Assembly (NCBI GenBank): GCA_964595205.1
Contig: CAZQOQ010000037.1
Location: 124,001 to 188,000 of the forward strand
Length of the DNA: 64,000 nt
Direction of reading: 5' to 3'
DNA from: JADKIH01 sp964595205
GTDB lineage: Bacteria; Bacteroidota; Bacteroidia; AKYH767-A; 2013-40CM-41-45
The notes beneath the pieces are model-generated. The model did not search any database, was not told where the DNA came from, and was given only the letters and a program-made list of their open reading frames with translations. Both the position numbers and the translations under genes were made by a program. Below, in pieces: positions 1 to 8,798 of this stretch. How positions within the stretch are numbered: position 1 is the stretch's first letter; every line of letters starts with the position of its first letter.

Positions 1-270
1 GGTCAGACCACTGCATTCCGGAAAAAATTCCTGAAGACCAATGTGCTCGTCATGGGTGAAACGAAGAGCGAAAACGAAGCCCGTTACATTCACGGAGAAT
101 TCGGAAAAGGTACATGGACATTCTACAGTGGCCACGATCCTGAAGATTATCAGCACCAGGTGGGTGATCCTCAGACGGATCTGGCATTACATCCCAATTC
201 TCCCGGATACAGATTAATTTTGAATAATGTCTTGTTTCCCGCAGCAAAAAAGAAAAAGCAGAAGACGTGA
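1..270 (+). CDS. C-terminal part of a conserved Bacteroidota protein (often labelled asparagine synthetase B)
   Basis: The reading frame is open from base 1 to a TGA at 268-270, so only the last 89 residues of a gene that starts outside the window are present. It contains the phrase ENEARYIHGEFGKGTWTFY, then GGHDP-like SGHDPEDYQH, then HPNSPGYRLILNNVLFPAA and a lysine-rich tail. I recall this tail from a conserved Bacteroidota family of about 400 residues that databases often label 'asparagine synthetase B'. Nothing in this fragment resembles a real AsnB glutaminase or synthetase domain, so that name should not be read as function. An internal ATG at 52 is not a credible start because coding continues upstream of it. 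Confidence 0.6.
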   Translation, partial: GQTTAFRKKFLKTNVLVMGETKSENEARYIHGEFGKGTWTFYSGHDPEDYQHQVGDPQTDLALHPNSPGYRLILNNVLFPAAKKKKQKT

Positions 271-397
271 AATTCTGTTTTGAAATTTAGTCCGGTTTGC
301 ATTTTATCCGCCTATGATTTTGTTGATTTCATTTGTCGCCTGAAATTTTTTCACAGAAACCGGTCGTTTGAAGTAATAACTTTTTTTTAATTTAAAT

Positions 398-453
398 TTT
401 TTGATTTTTGATTTTTGATTTTTGACTTCTGACCTTTAACTTTTAGCCTTTGA
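398..453. repeat. Degenerate 7-bp tandem array (8 units)
   Basis: Four exact copies of TTTTTGA (398-425) are followed by four drifting 7-bp units (CTTCTGA, CCTTTAA, CTTTTAG, CCTTTGA). The array lies in the 192-bp gap between two convergent genes, just past the stop of the Porin_10 gene. The period is 7, the same as the arrays at 57941-58356. Confidence 0.75.
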
Positions 454-462
454 CCTGAAAAT

Positions 463-2352
463 TTACTGATCAAAGAATCTCCAGATCACACCAAATTTCA
501 GGACTCTCCCGGGCATCGGGTAATGCGGGGTCAGATAATAGCTGTTCTGGAAAAGATCGTCGGCTATGTTTTCAAACTTTAAAAATATCCGCGCTGTCTT
601 TATCTCGGAATTTATGAAAAGATCGAACCTCGGATAGCCGCCTGTCTCCGTAGTATTCTGTAGTCTGAACATGCCGATGGAAGGCATGAATTCATTGGCG
701 TAGTAAGAACTGTTGTAACTTAACGATAATCCGAAGGCAATTAGAATTGCTTTATTGAAATAACTTCTCCTGAAATAAAGTGACTGTTCGGAGACAATAG
801 ATGGTACGGGAATGATGCCTTTTTTATCCGATTGCTGAAAAATGATTGTGTTATCGAAATGCCAGTACCGGTAATTGAAATTTTTCACAACTTTCAACTG
901 GTCAATTATTACAGTTTTCGAATATTGGGAAGGAGATGCTGACACATTGAGATAAACATAATCGCTCACGAGTGTTCTTGCGGCTTGTAAGAGTAAATGA
1001 TACTTTTCCAATTCATAGCTGAAGACGATTTTCGATGTTTTTATGGAGACAAAATTATTTTTCCACCGGAAGTTATTTCCATCGTACCACCGGTAATTCA
1101 GGTCGGGCGATGTTAGACCTGTATTCAAAATGGCTCCAAATTTTCCGAATGAATAACGTGGTGAATATAATTTTGCATCGAGCAAATAATTCCCGTCATC
1201 AAATCCGCTGACCACATACGAAGCGTTGGCGAAAAACTCGATCGATGATTCGTCTGATTTAAGGAAGATGTTTGCGCCTGCTGAAATGTTGTTCCATGAA
1301 CTGTCGCTCCGCTGACCGTATTCAACGTGTTGCTGCTCGGCATAGATTCCCGAGCTCCATTTCCTTAAGAAGGTGGATGCATAAAGCGTATCCGCCGGTA
1401 ACTGAAACGAGACACGGTTGGTGACTTCATCGCTGTGGATTGAGTCGTATGTAGCCGGGCCGTAGTAATAATCGGCATAAAAGTTACTGTCAGGGTCCTC
1501 ATCCTGGTATGTAAAATTCCTTCGTTCGTAATTGATGGTATGATTCAACCTGAATGCAGGGCTGCGACTGATGATATTGCCTGACGTGTCCCGGTCAATT
1601 TTTCCAAAATCATAAAACTGGCTTGCAGCAAATATATTTCTTCTGACATGCTGGGATGCATTTGAAACCTGGTAGGCAAGACCTTTAATGCCGACATTTG
1701 TAACGATCGTATTGTCGAAAATTGAATCGCTTGTTAGTCCGCCATTCACCCCGTTCTTTATTGTGTTCCAGATGGCCGAGGCAAAAATGTTATATCTCGA
1801 ATTCGGAGAGGCATACCAGGTAAACAAGGCCAGCCTGCTTCTGAATGTATTACTGAATTTCATGTAGTCCTTCACGCCCTGCCTGTCGAAGTGAAAGCCG
1901 GCATTCCATGTTTTTGTAATATTCTGGGAATGGATAAAAGCGATGCGCTGTTCTTTGAAGTTGCCGGTGTGGTATTGCAGTTCTGAAAATCGTTTATTTG
2001 TCCTGAAAAATTTCAGGCTGTCAGTGCTGAGCATATGTAAATCATAACTGCGTATTGAATTGAAACTATAAGGTGTAAGACCGGTCACAAAAACCTGCGG
2101 TTCGCATGCGCTGCCTTCCGTACCCAGATAGTTGTAATGTAAATCCAGCGCCGGGTTCACGTGATGGATAGTGGAAATGGTTGTGTCGATAGACATTTTT
2201 TTTGGATTCCCGTAAATAAAATCCCTGCTGCTGAGGAAATAAATACTTGTCTTGATTTTTCTCTGGCCGGAAAGGCTGTCGACCGGCATTGAGTACAGGG
2301 GATATGAAAAAAGAAATAACAATACTAACGATGAGATCCGGCGAAAAGTCAT
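463..2352 (-). CDS. Putative porin, Porin_10 family outer-membrane beta-barrel
   Basis: 629 residues. A hydrophobic signal peptide (about 1-21, ending near YPLYS) is followed by a long stretch of alternating aromatic/polar strands, with phrases such as HVNPALDLHYNYLGTEGSA near the N terminus and LKFENIADDLFQNSYYLTPH close to the C terminus, which I associate with the Bacteroidota Porin_10 family. The end, FGVIWRFFDQ, has the amphipathic aromatic strand typical of outer-membrane barrels. There is no plug domain or TonB box, so it is not a TonB-dependent receptor. Substrate is unknown. It lies 32 bp downstream of the small PspC gene on the same strand and may be cotranscribed with it. Confidence 0.75.
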   Translation of the reverse strand: MTFRRISSLVLLFLFSYPLYSMPVDSLSGQRKIKTSIYFLSSRDFIYGNPKKMSIDTTISTIHHVNPALDLHYNYLGTEGSACEPQVFVTGLTPYSFNSIRSYDLHMLSTDSLKFFRTNKRFSELQYHTGNFKEQRIAFIHSQNITKTWNAGFHFDRQGVKDYMKFSNTFRSRLALFTWYASPNSRYNIFASAIWNTIKNGVNGGLTSDSIFDNTIVTNVGIKGLAYQVSNASQHVRRNIFAASQFYDFGKIDRDTSGNIISRSPAFRLNHTINYERRNFTYQDEDPDSNFYADYYYGPATYDSIHSDEVTNRVSFQLPADTLYASTFLRKWSSGIYAEQQHVEYGQRSDSSWNNISAGANIFLKSDESSIEFFANASYVVSGFDDGNYLLDAKLYSPRYSFGKFGAILNTGLTSPDLNYRWYDGNNFRWKNNFVSIKTSKIVFSYELEKYHLLLQAARTLVSDYVYLNVSASPSQYSKTVIIDQLKVVKNFNYRYWHFDNTIIFQQSDKKGIIPVPSIVSEQSLYFRRSYFNKAILIAFGLSLSYNSSYYANEFMPSIGMFRLQNTTETGGYPRFDLFINSEIKTARIFLKFENIADDLFQNSYYLTPHYPMPGRVLKFGVIWRFFDQ

Positions 2353-2384
2353 AGAACCGCGAAGGTAAACAAATCGTTGCAGTA

Positions 2385-2573
2385 TTATCCGGCAGCCGGC
2401 GCGTCTGGCATAACGATGGCCAGAATGATATATAACAACAGTCCGGTTCCAAACATCAGTACGCTTGCAAGGAAAATTACACGTACGATAGTTGGGTCAA
2501 TGTCGAAATAGTTTCCGAGTCCGCTGCAGACACCGAATATTTTTTTCTCACCTTTGACGAGTCTTTGTTTCAT
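2385..2573 (-). CDS. Stand-alone PspC-domain membrane protein
   Basis: 62 residues, almost exactly one PspC domain: a basic start (MKQRLVKGEKKIFGVCSGLG), then NYFDIDPTIVRVIFLASVLM and a glycine/leucine-rich transmembrane helix ending IVMPDA. PspC-domain proteins sit in the inner membrane and are linked to envelope stress in proteobacteria; a minimal version like this is common in Bacteroidota and its role is not established. The same domain occurs inside the 592-residue protein at 60355-62133. Confidence 0.85.
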   Translation of the reverse strand: MKQRLVKGEKKIFGVCSGLGNYFDIDPTIVRVIFLASVLMFGTGLLLYIILAIVMPDAPAAG

Positions 2574-2745
2574 GATTTATTTTTTAATGTCAGACTTCAT
2601 CTGAAATCGGGTTTAAAAATAGTATAAATTTTATCAACTTAACCCTGAATTTGATGCCTGATCGGATTTTATTTAACATAGACGATCGGATTTTCCGAAA
2701 ATATTTTATCAATATCCGTGATTACTTTCATTACTTTCTCAATCT

Positions 2746-5595
2746 TTGCCAACACTCAAAACTAATCAGCAGGAAAAGACTGTGCAAACTTTCATCAGCC
2801 AGCTTACTACAGAGATCTTAAAGCGCCACGCCGGGAATCTTAAAAACATTTCAGTTGTTTTTCCGACGCGTCGCGCCGGATTGTTCTTTCAAAAAGAGCT
2901 TGCAAAGAATATCAGCAAGCCCGTCTGGTCGCCGGCAATTTTTTCTATTCAGGATTTTTTCATCAGGTTGTCAGGGAAGAATATCCCGGACGATCTCACG
3001 CTCATATTTGAATTGTACGAGGTATATAAAGAATGCTTTCCGGCCGAAGACTTCGCCCGTTTTTATCCGTGGGGCGAACTTATGCTTAAGGATTTCGACG
3101 ACATCGACAAATACATGCTGAACGCGGCGAAGATTTTTGAGACAGTGACCGATCTTCAGCAGATCGACAGGGAGTTTTTACTGGCAGAAGAGGATCTCGA
3201 GCGGTTGAGGATTTTCTGGAAAAATTTTTTCGATACAGACCCGTCACTGCTGAAAAACGAATTTATCAATACGTGGAAATTCCTCGGAAGAATTTATACA
3301 TCTTTCAGGAAAAGGCTGGAGGAGGGAAACATCGCATACGAAGGAATGATGTACCGCCAACTGGCTTCCGGAATCAAACAGACTGATGTTACCGGAAAAC
3401 TTAAAACCGATCACATCATCTTTGCCGGCTTTTATGCTCTCACGCCTTCGGAACAAACGATCATCCGGCATCTCGTGGAAACAGGTAAAGCGTCAGCTTA
3501 TTGGGATGCTGATTTTTATTATGTCGATGACCCCTCGCAGGAGGCGGGTAGTTTTTTCCGGAAGAATCCTCTGACAAGCGACGGTTTTTCATGGAAAATG
3601 GATCACTTCACTGGCGGTCAGAAGCAGGTGGAAATCGCCGGCGTCCCGCTGCAGGTGGGACAGGCACGGTATGCCGGGAATATTCTCAAACAACTTTCGC
3701 AGGAAGAGGATTTCAAGGGTGAAAAAACGGCGGTTATTCTTCCTGATGAGAAATTGCTTTTTCCTGTTCTCTATTCGTTGCCGGAAAATCTCACCGACAT
3801 CAACGTGACCATGGGTTATCCGCTCAGGCAAACGCCTTTGTTTAACCTGTTCGAGCAACTCATGTTTCTGCAGAAGAATGCACGCGAAAACAGCAATGGC
3901 GAAGTCTCATTCTATTTCCGGGACGTATTGAACATCCTGAACCATCCATACATCAGACTTGTTCCCGGAACAAATATCAGCGGCTGGTTATCATCGCTAA
4001 AACAAAATTACATTCGCATCACGGCCTCATCGCTTCCGTCGGATGAATTCTTCCGGACGATCTTTTCCCGCCCCGCTTCGGTCGCGCTTGCATTCGGATG
4101 GTATAAGAAGATTCTTCATGTCATTCTCGATGCCATGAAGGAGCAAAACTTTCGTTTCCACAGGATCGAGTCGGAATTCGTCTACTATTTTTATACATAC
4201 CTGTCCAGGCTGGAGGACATCATGCAGGGCAGCACAGTGATAACCGACATTGAGACCTTCTGGAAGATCTTCCGGGAAATCGTTTCATCGGTGAAGATCC
4301 CATTCACCGGTGAGCCTTTGAAAGGATTGCAGGTTATGGGTTTCCTGGAGACACGCGTTTTGGATTTTGAAAATGTGATCATCCTTTCGGTTAACGAGGA
4401 TGTGCTTCCTGCAGGCGGGTTTCATCCGTCTTTTATTCCTTTTAACATACGTAAGGCTTTCGGCCTTCCTACATATGAAGAGCAGCATGCCGTGTCAGCC
4501 TATCACTTTTATCGCCTGCTGCAGCGCGCAAAAAATATTTACCTCATTCACAATACAGAAGCGAAGGGCCTGACGACCGGTGAGCGCTCGAGATTTTTGC
4601 TGCAACTCGAGCATGAAATGCAGAGGCGTTTCCCGGGTGATTTCAGGATTTCGGAAAAGGCAGTCAGCACGAAAATCAACAGGGAAATAATCGGCGGGAT
4701 TACCATACAGAAGACACCCGAAGTATTAACTGCTTTGTCAAAGTTTATTTCTCCGAAGGGCCAGGCACCTACTGTTAAAATCAGCGCATCGGCTTTGATA
4801 TCATACATAGCTTGCCCGCTGCGTTATTATTTCCGATACGTCGCCGGCCTCGACGAACTGGACGAACCGGAGGAAAACATGGAGGCAGCCACGTTTGGAA
4901 ACGTGCTTCATAAGGCTATGATGCATTTATATTCCGGCGTGAATGAAGTCAATCCCGATATCATCTCGAAGTTGAAAAGGAATGTCAACCATGAAGTCGA
5001 CAGGGCCATTCACGAGGAATTCGTGAGCATCAACCAGCTCGAGGGTAAGAACATTTTACTGAGAAATGTGATCAGGGAACTCATCCTGCGCATTCTCGAT
5101 ACTGAAAAGGCACATATTCCGTTTAACATACTTCAGCTGGAAAAAGATGTGAGCACAATTTTTTCTCTCGACGAAGGGAGGAATGTCCTGCTTAAAGGGA
5201 TCATCGACAGGGTTGACAGAAAAGGGGATCTTGTACGAATTGTCGATTATAAGACAGGAAGGATGGGAAAGAAAAAACCGGGTTCCCTGGATGACTATTT
5301 CACCGATCCCGAATACAAGGAACAGTTCCAGGCCATGTATTATGCTTACCTCACGCATACCAAAATGCCCGCCGAAAAAATCACCTCCGGCCTTCTTATC
5401 ATCCGCGAGATGAGCGGAGGCATATGGTTCCTGAACGACAATCAGCCGTATACGGAAGATCAGTTCATGGAATTCGAAATGCTCTTACGGAAATTAATCT
5501 CGGAGATATTCTCGCCTGAAATTCCTTTTTCCCAGACGATGGATACGGAAAGGTGCAGCTATTGTGCGTTTAAGAGTATTTGTAACCGGAACTGA
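2746..5595 (+). CDS. AddB-like PD-(D/E)XK exonuclease with iron-sulfur cluster
   Basis: 949 residues from a TTG start; a GTG at 2782 (protein beginning V-Q-T-F-I-S) is an equally good start. The N terminus has FPTRRAGLFF where AddB/RexB helicase-like proteins carry a nucleotide loop, so ATP binding there looks degenerate. The C-terminal third holds a RecB-type nuclease: GNVLHKAMMH, then LKGIIDRVDR and VDYKTG (the D...DxK metal site). A cysteine in ACPLRYYF (about residue 690) plus a final CX2CX5C (residues 937, 940, 946) match the four-cysteine 4Fe-4S staple of AddB nucleases. Expected role is double-strand break end processing with an AddA/RecB-type helicase, which is not in the window. Confidence 0.8.
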   Translation: MPTLKTNQQEKTVQTFISQLTTEILKRHAGNLKNISVVFPTRRAGLFFQKELAKNISKPVWSPAIFSIQDFFIRLSGKNIPDDLTLIFELYEVYKECFPAEDFARFYPWGELMLKDFDDIDKYMLNAAKIFETVTDLQQIDREFLLAEEDLERLRIFWKNFFDTDPSLLKNEFINTWKFLGRIYTSFRKRLEEGNIAYEGMMYRQLASGIKQTDVTGKLKTDHIIFAGFYALTPSEQTIIRHLVETGKASAYWDADFYYVDDPSQEAGSFFRKNPLTSDGFSWKMDHFTGGQKQVEIAGVPLQVGQARYAGNILKQLSQEEDFKGEKTAVILPDEKLLFPVLYSLPENLTDINVTMGYPLRQTPLFNLFEQLMFLQKNARENSNGEVSFYFRDVLNILNHPYIRLVPGTNISGWLSSLKQNYIRITASSLPSDEFFRTIFSRPASVALAFGWYKKILHVILDAMKEQNFRFHRIESEFVYYFYTYLSRLEDIMQGSTVITDIETFWKIFREIVSSVKIPFTGEPLKGLQVMGFLETRVLDFENVIILSVNEDVLPAGGFHPSFIPFNIRKAFGLPTYEEQHAVSAYHFYRLLQRAKNIYLIHNTEAKGLTTGERSRFLLQLEHEMQRRFPGDFRISEKAVSTKINREIIGGITIQKTPEVLTALSKFISPKGQAPTVKISASALISYIACPLRYYFRYVAGLDELDEPEENMEAATFGNVLHKAMMHLYSGVNEVNPDIISKLKRNVNHEVDRAIHEEFVSINQLEGKNILLRNVIRELILRILDTEKAHIPFNILQLEKDVSTIFSLDEGRNVLLKGIIDRVDRKGDLVRIVDYKTGRMGKKKPGSLDDYFTDPEYKEQFQAMYYAYLTHTKMPAEKITSGLLIIREMSGGIWFLNDNQPYTEDQFMEFEMLLRKLISEIFSPEIPFSQTMDTERCSYCAFKSICNRN

Positions 5596-5632
5596 ATACC
5601 ACCCAGATATAACATACAAAAGCGATTAAGAA

Positions 5633-8368
5633 TTACTCAATCACAACCTTTATCATCTGTCGTTTTCCATCGCTGATCAATGCTGCAAAATAAATTCCGG
5701 GTACAAAATCTGCTGCATTCAGATCGATGCTGTTTTCTCCTTCATGGCCAATGTTCGCGAGATACATCGCTTCACGGCCATTTAAATCAAACATCCTGAA
5801 AACGAATTCCTGGTCGTTGTCGAGCGTAAATGTCAGGCGGAATTTTTCGCCGGCAGGATTTGGATAGGCAGATAGATCATCACCATTTAAATCTGTCGAA
5901 CCCGAACCAATCCGTTGCTGATAACTTTCATTAGGCGATTTCCCTCCCGGATCCTGAGGGATGATCATCAGGATCACGACAGGCATTGAAGTGGAAAAAC
6001 AATTTCCGCCATTGTAAACATTTACCGTATAAACTCCCGCCTGTGAAACGACGATCGATTGCGTTGTCTCGCCGGTCGACCATCTTACGCCGCCTGAATG
6101 AGAAACCGAAAGGGTAACGGTTTGTCCGGGTGTAAGCACGGCTGGTCCATTCACTGATATTGCCGGCACTGCAGGTGGCGTACAGCTGGATGATGTGACT
6201 GTTACGGGTGAAGAAGTGGCTACGCAGCCGTTCGTTCCTGTTACAGTGACCTTATAAGACCCCGGATTCGTTACGGTGATTGTTTTTGTAATGGAGCCGT
6301 TATTCCACAGGTAGTTTGAAGCCGTGGACGACGTCAGGTCAACGGAAGTAATCGAAGTGCTCAGGGCAGTCGGACCGCTGGCGGTGATTGTTGGTGTAGC
6401 CGGAGCGCTCAGCAAAGTCACGGTTGTGTTTAACGACTGTGTTGAGCAGTTCGGTCCTGCATAAACCCTTACCGAATAATTTCCGGCTGCAGAGACCGTA
6501 ATAGATTGAGTATTCTCGCCGTTCGACCAGAGGTATCCGTTAGCCGGTGATGAAGTAAGCGTAACCGTAGAGCCCGGACAAATGCTCAATGAACCGCTGG
6601 CGGTGATGACAGGAACCGGTGGAGTGGAAGATGCATTTACGCTGATGGCGGCAGAAGTTGCGCCGCAACCGGTACCGCCAACCGTTACAGTATAGTTTCC
6701 TGTGGTCGAAGCCGTGATCGATTGTGTAGTCTCGCCGTTTGACCATAAATAAGCAGATGCTCCGCTTGATGTTAATGTTACACTACCTCCCGGACAAAAA
6801 TCCGTCGGACCACCTGCTGTGATGGTTGGAGTTACCGGCACAGTGCCTGTTGTTAAAACCGTTGCAGACGATGTTGCGCTGCATGATGCTGTGGTTGCAG
6901 TTACGGAATAGCTTCCGGTGGTTCCTACTGTTATGGAACGTGTTGTGGCCCCATTGGACCACATGTATGAATCAGCCGAAGAAGATTTAAGAGTTACTGT
7001 CCCGCCAGAACAAATCGTTGTGCCTGTGGCTGTAATTGTAGGAGTGACAGGAGTGGCATTTGCATTCACAACTGTTGTTGATGAAGTTCCGCTGCATCCG
7101 CCGTTGTATGCCGTTACCTTATAATTTCCCGAAGTCGTTACGTTGATGGATTGCGTGGTTGCACCGGTATTCCATAAATAAGATCCTGCCGAACTCGAAG
7201 TGAGTGTAACACTTCCGCCTGCACAAAAAGAAACTGGTCCGGATGCGGTAATGGTTGGAACCGGACCGCTCGTGGAATTTGTGACTACGGCAGGCGATGA
7301 AACTACACTTACACCGCTTGAATTTGTCACGCGTACCGAATAAGATCCGGGAGATGTAACCGTTATCGAACGTGTCGTTTGTCCGCCAGGAGACCACAGG
7401 TAAGATGTACCCGAATTTGCAGTGAGTGTCACGCTGCCGCCCGGACAAAAAGAAAGAGGTCCGCTGGCTGTAATCGTTGCGGTGGCAATCGTGGTTTTAG
7501 GCATATCGGAATATTTAAACCAATGGTAGCCCTGCAGATTGATGTATTGTTTGAATGAAGATGTTTCAGCAGAAAGATTGCCGGAATAAGTCTGATAAGG
7601 ACGTGTGATCGGATGAGTCGCCAGCCATGGTCCCATGAAGGAAGATTCTCCCGAGAACAAAGCGATTACTTTCTTCGATGCATTCAGGCTTGCCAGGTCG
7701 ATCAGCCTGTTTCTCGAATAAGAATAGATGTCACTGTCAGTCGGGCGGTATGCATGAAGCAGGATTCTGTCAGCCTTCGACGCAAGCTGTTGCATCTGCC
7801 CCTTGTTTGGCCAGCCTAAATAAACTTCAGAGATCAGTCCCAAAGCAGCAGCTGCCGAGTCGATCAGTTTAAACTGCTTCCATGCAAACTTCCATGCGCC
7901 GGATGTATCACAGGCATAGCCGTTGGGAGAAAGAAACTTGCTGCAGTAAGATGAGCTGATACTCGATCGGTTCCAGAATTCAAATTCCAGGTTTAGCACA
8001 TCGAACTTTTCGTTGGCATTCGAGCGGGAATTATTATAGGGTAAAATGTTGTTTACAAAATAGGAATATGTCTCCAGCACAGCGCCCATCTGGACGAGAC
8101 CGTATTGAGTTCTCGCGCGACTCATGAAAGATGCAAGTTGATTTTTTTCCGTTGAGCTCGACCAGTTAATGTCTCCTAAATCGTAAAATGCAATATAGTT
8201 GTAACCGTTTCCCTGTGCATAGGTCAGGATAGCAGTTTCTTTGGTTGAATTTCCCAGCCAGTCCCCCACATCAGAGATATAAAAACCACGGATGTTTTGT
8301 GCGAATGAAGACGTACTTACAATCAGAACGAGTACTAATAAGGTTGTTTTTGTAATGTTTCTCATCAT
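5633..8368 (-). CDS. Secreted T9SS protein: unrecognised N-terminal domain plus seven Ig-like repeats
   Basis: About 911 residues from the ATG at 8368 (a second ATG follows directly; the frame also reaches a GTG at 8413, but the signal peptide MMRNITKTTLLVLVLIVSTS supports 8368). After cleavage near SSFAQ comes a domain of about 280 residues with GFYISDVGDWLG, LNLEFEFW, SEVYLGWPNKG, ILLHAYRP and GESSFMGPWLATH, spacing suggestive of a TIM barrel with acidic residues at strand ends; I do not recognise a named family. Seven repeats of about 72 residues follow, then a type A T9SS tail starting LSAYPNPAGEKF and ending KVVIE. It is the neighbour and paralog of the gene at 8799-10709. Confidence 0.8.
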   Translation of the reverse strand: MMRNITKTTLLVLVLIVSTSSFAQNIRGFYISDVGDWLGNSTKETAILTYAQGNGYNYIAFYDLGDINWSSSTEKNQLASFMSRARTQYGLVQMGAVLETYSYFVNNILPYNNSRSNANEKFDVLNLEFEFWNRSSISSSYCSKFLSPNGYACDTSGAWKFAWKQFKLIDSAAAALGLISEVYLGWPNKGQMQQLASKADRILLHAYRPTDSDIYSYSRNRLIDLASLNASKKVIALFSGESSFMGPWLATHPITRPYQTYSGNLSAETSSFKQYINLQGYHWFKYSDMPKTTIATATITASGPLSFCPGGSVTLTANSGTSYLWSPGGQTTRSITVTSPGSYSVRVTNSSGVSVVSSPAVVTNSTSGPVPTITASGPVSFCAGGSVTLTSSSAGSYLWNTGATTQSINVTTSGNYKVTAYNGGCSGTSSTTVVNANATPVTPTITATGTTICSGGTVTLKSSSADSYMWSNGATTRSITVGTTGSYSVTATTASCSATSSATVLTTGTVPVTPTITAGGPTDFCPGGSVTLTSSGASAYLWSNGETTQSITASTTGNYTVTVGGTGCGATSAAISVNASSTPPVPVITASGSLSICPGSTVTLTSSPANGYLWSNGENTQSITVSAAGNYSVRVYAGPNCSTQSLNTTVTLLSAPATPTITASGPTALSTSITSVDLTSSTASNYLWNNGSITKTITVTNPGSYKVTVTGTNGCVATSSPVTVTSSSCTPPAVPAISVNGPAVLTPGQTVTLSVSHSGGVRWSTGETTQSIVVSQAGVYTVNVYNGGNCFSTSMPVVILMIIPQDPGGKSPNESYQQRIGSGSTDLNGDDLSAYPNPAGEKFRLTFTLDNDQEFVFRMFDLNGREAMYLANIGHEGENSIDLNAADFVPGIYFAALISDGKRQMIKVVIE
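5970..7490 (-). repeat. Seven tandem Ig-like repeats within the secreted protein gene
   Basis: Seven successive copies of about 70-76 codons, each with the pattern TITASGP...FCPGGSVTLTSS..YLWSNG.TTQSITV...GNYSVTV...C. The cores are well conserved, while the linkers vary (VNANATPVTP, NASSTPPVP and so on). The sixth and seventh copies lack the first cysteine and are the most diverged. Such arrays usually act as extended stalks for cell-surface or secreted T9SS cargo. Confidence 0.85.
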
Positions 8369-8413
8369 GGTATAATACTCAACAGATAATAAAATCGATT
8401 TGGTATTGGGCAC

Positions 8414-8746
8414 TACTATTTACCTGGAAATTGCAAATTCGGTGTTTGCAACATCATAAACTCAAAAAATCAAATCACTCACACAGGTCCAACTTTTAGA
8501 AAGCCTTTCATCCCGTAAATCCCAATTTTCCGTCAGGCTGCGCGAATTTAAAATTATCTGACGTTGGAAATCTTGAAAAATGATGAATTTTTTCCACGAT
8601 TGTCTTCAAAAATCATTGAAAAGGGACACTGATGCCCGATTACCTGCAAATAAGGTTAAAAATTGAAACAGTTAGTTTGAAAGATGAAGAAAACAGCCCG
8701 TGATCTGTGAAAAGATTTCAACATTTTTCATAGAAAGTACATAAAA
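8414..8746. other. Intergenic region upstream of the 926-codon frame
   Basis: I see no coding sequence, repeat or RNA gene here. It must hold the promoter of the minus-strand gene ending at 5633, but I find no clean TAnnTTTG box. The terminator of the next minus-strand gene lies at its right end (8745-8771). Confidence 0.4.
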
Positions 8747-8771
8747 CAAAAAAGCCCCGGAGAGCCGGGGC
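8745..8771 (-). terminator. Rho-independent terminator of the paralog gene
   Basis: GCCCCGG (8754-8760), a four-base loop AGAG, and CCGGGGC (8765-8771) form a perfect 7-bp GC stem. Read on the minus strand it is followed by TTTTTTGTTTTA, the correct side for ending transcription of the minus-strand gene that stops at 8799. Confidence 0.85.
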
Positions 8772-8798
8772 ATTTTGGACGCAACCTGGGAGACTAAA

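Noticed and set aside
7119..7448. Open frames in other phases across the Ig-like repeats
   Set aside because: They are shadows created by the low-complexity repeat composition and lie wholly inside the supported secreted-protein gene.
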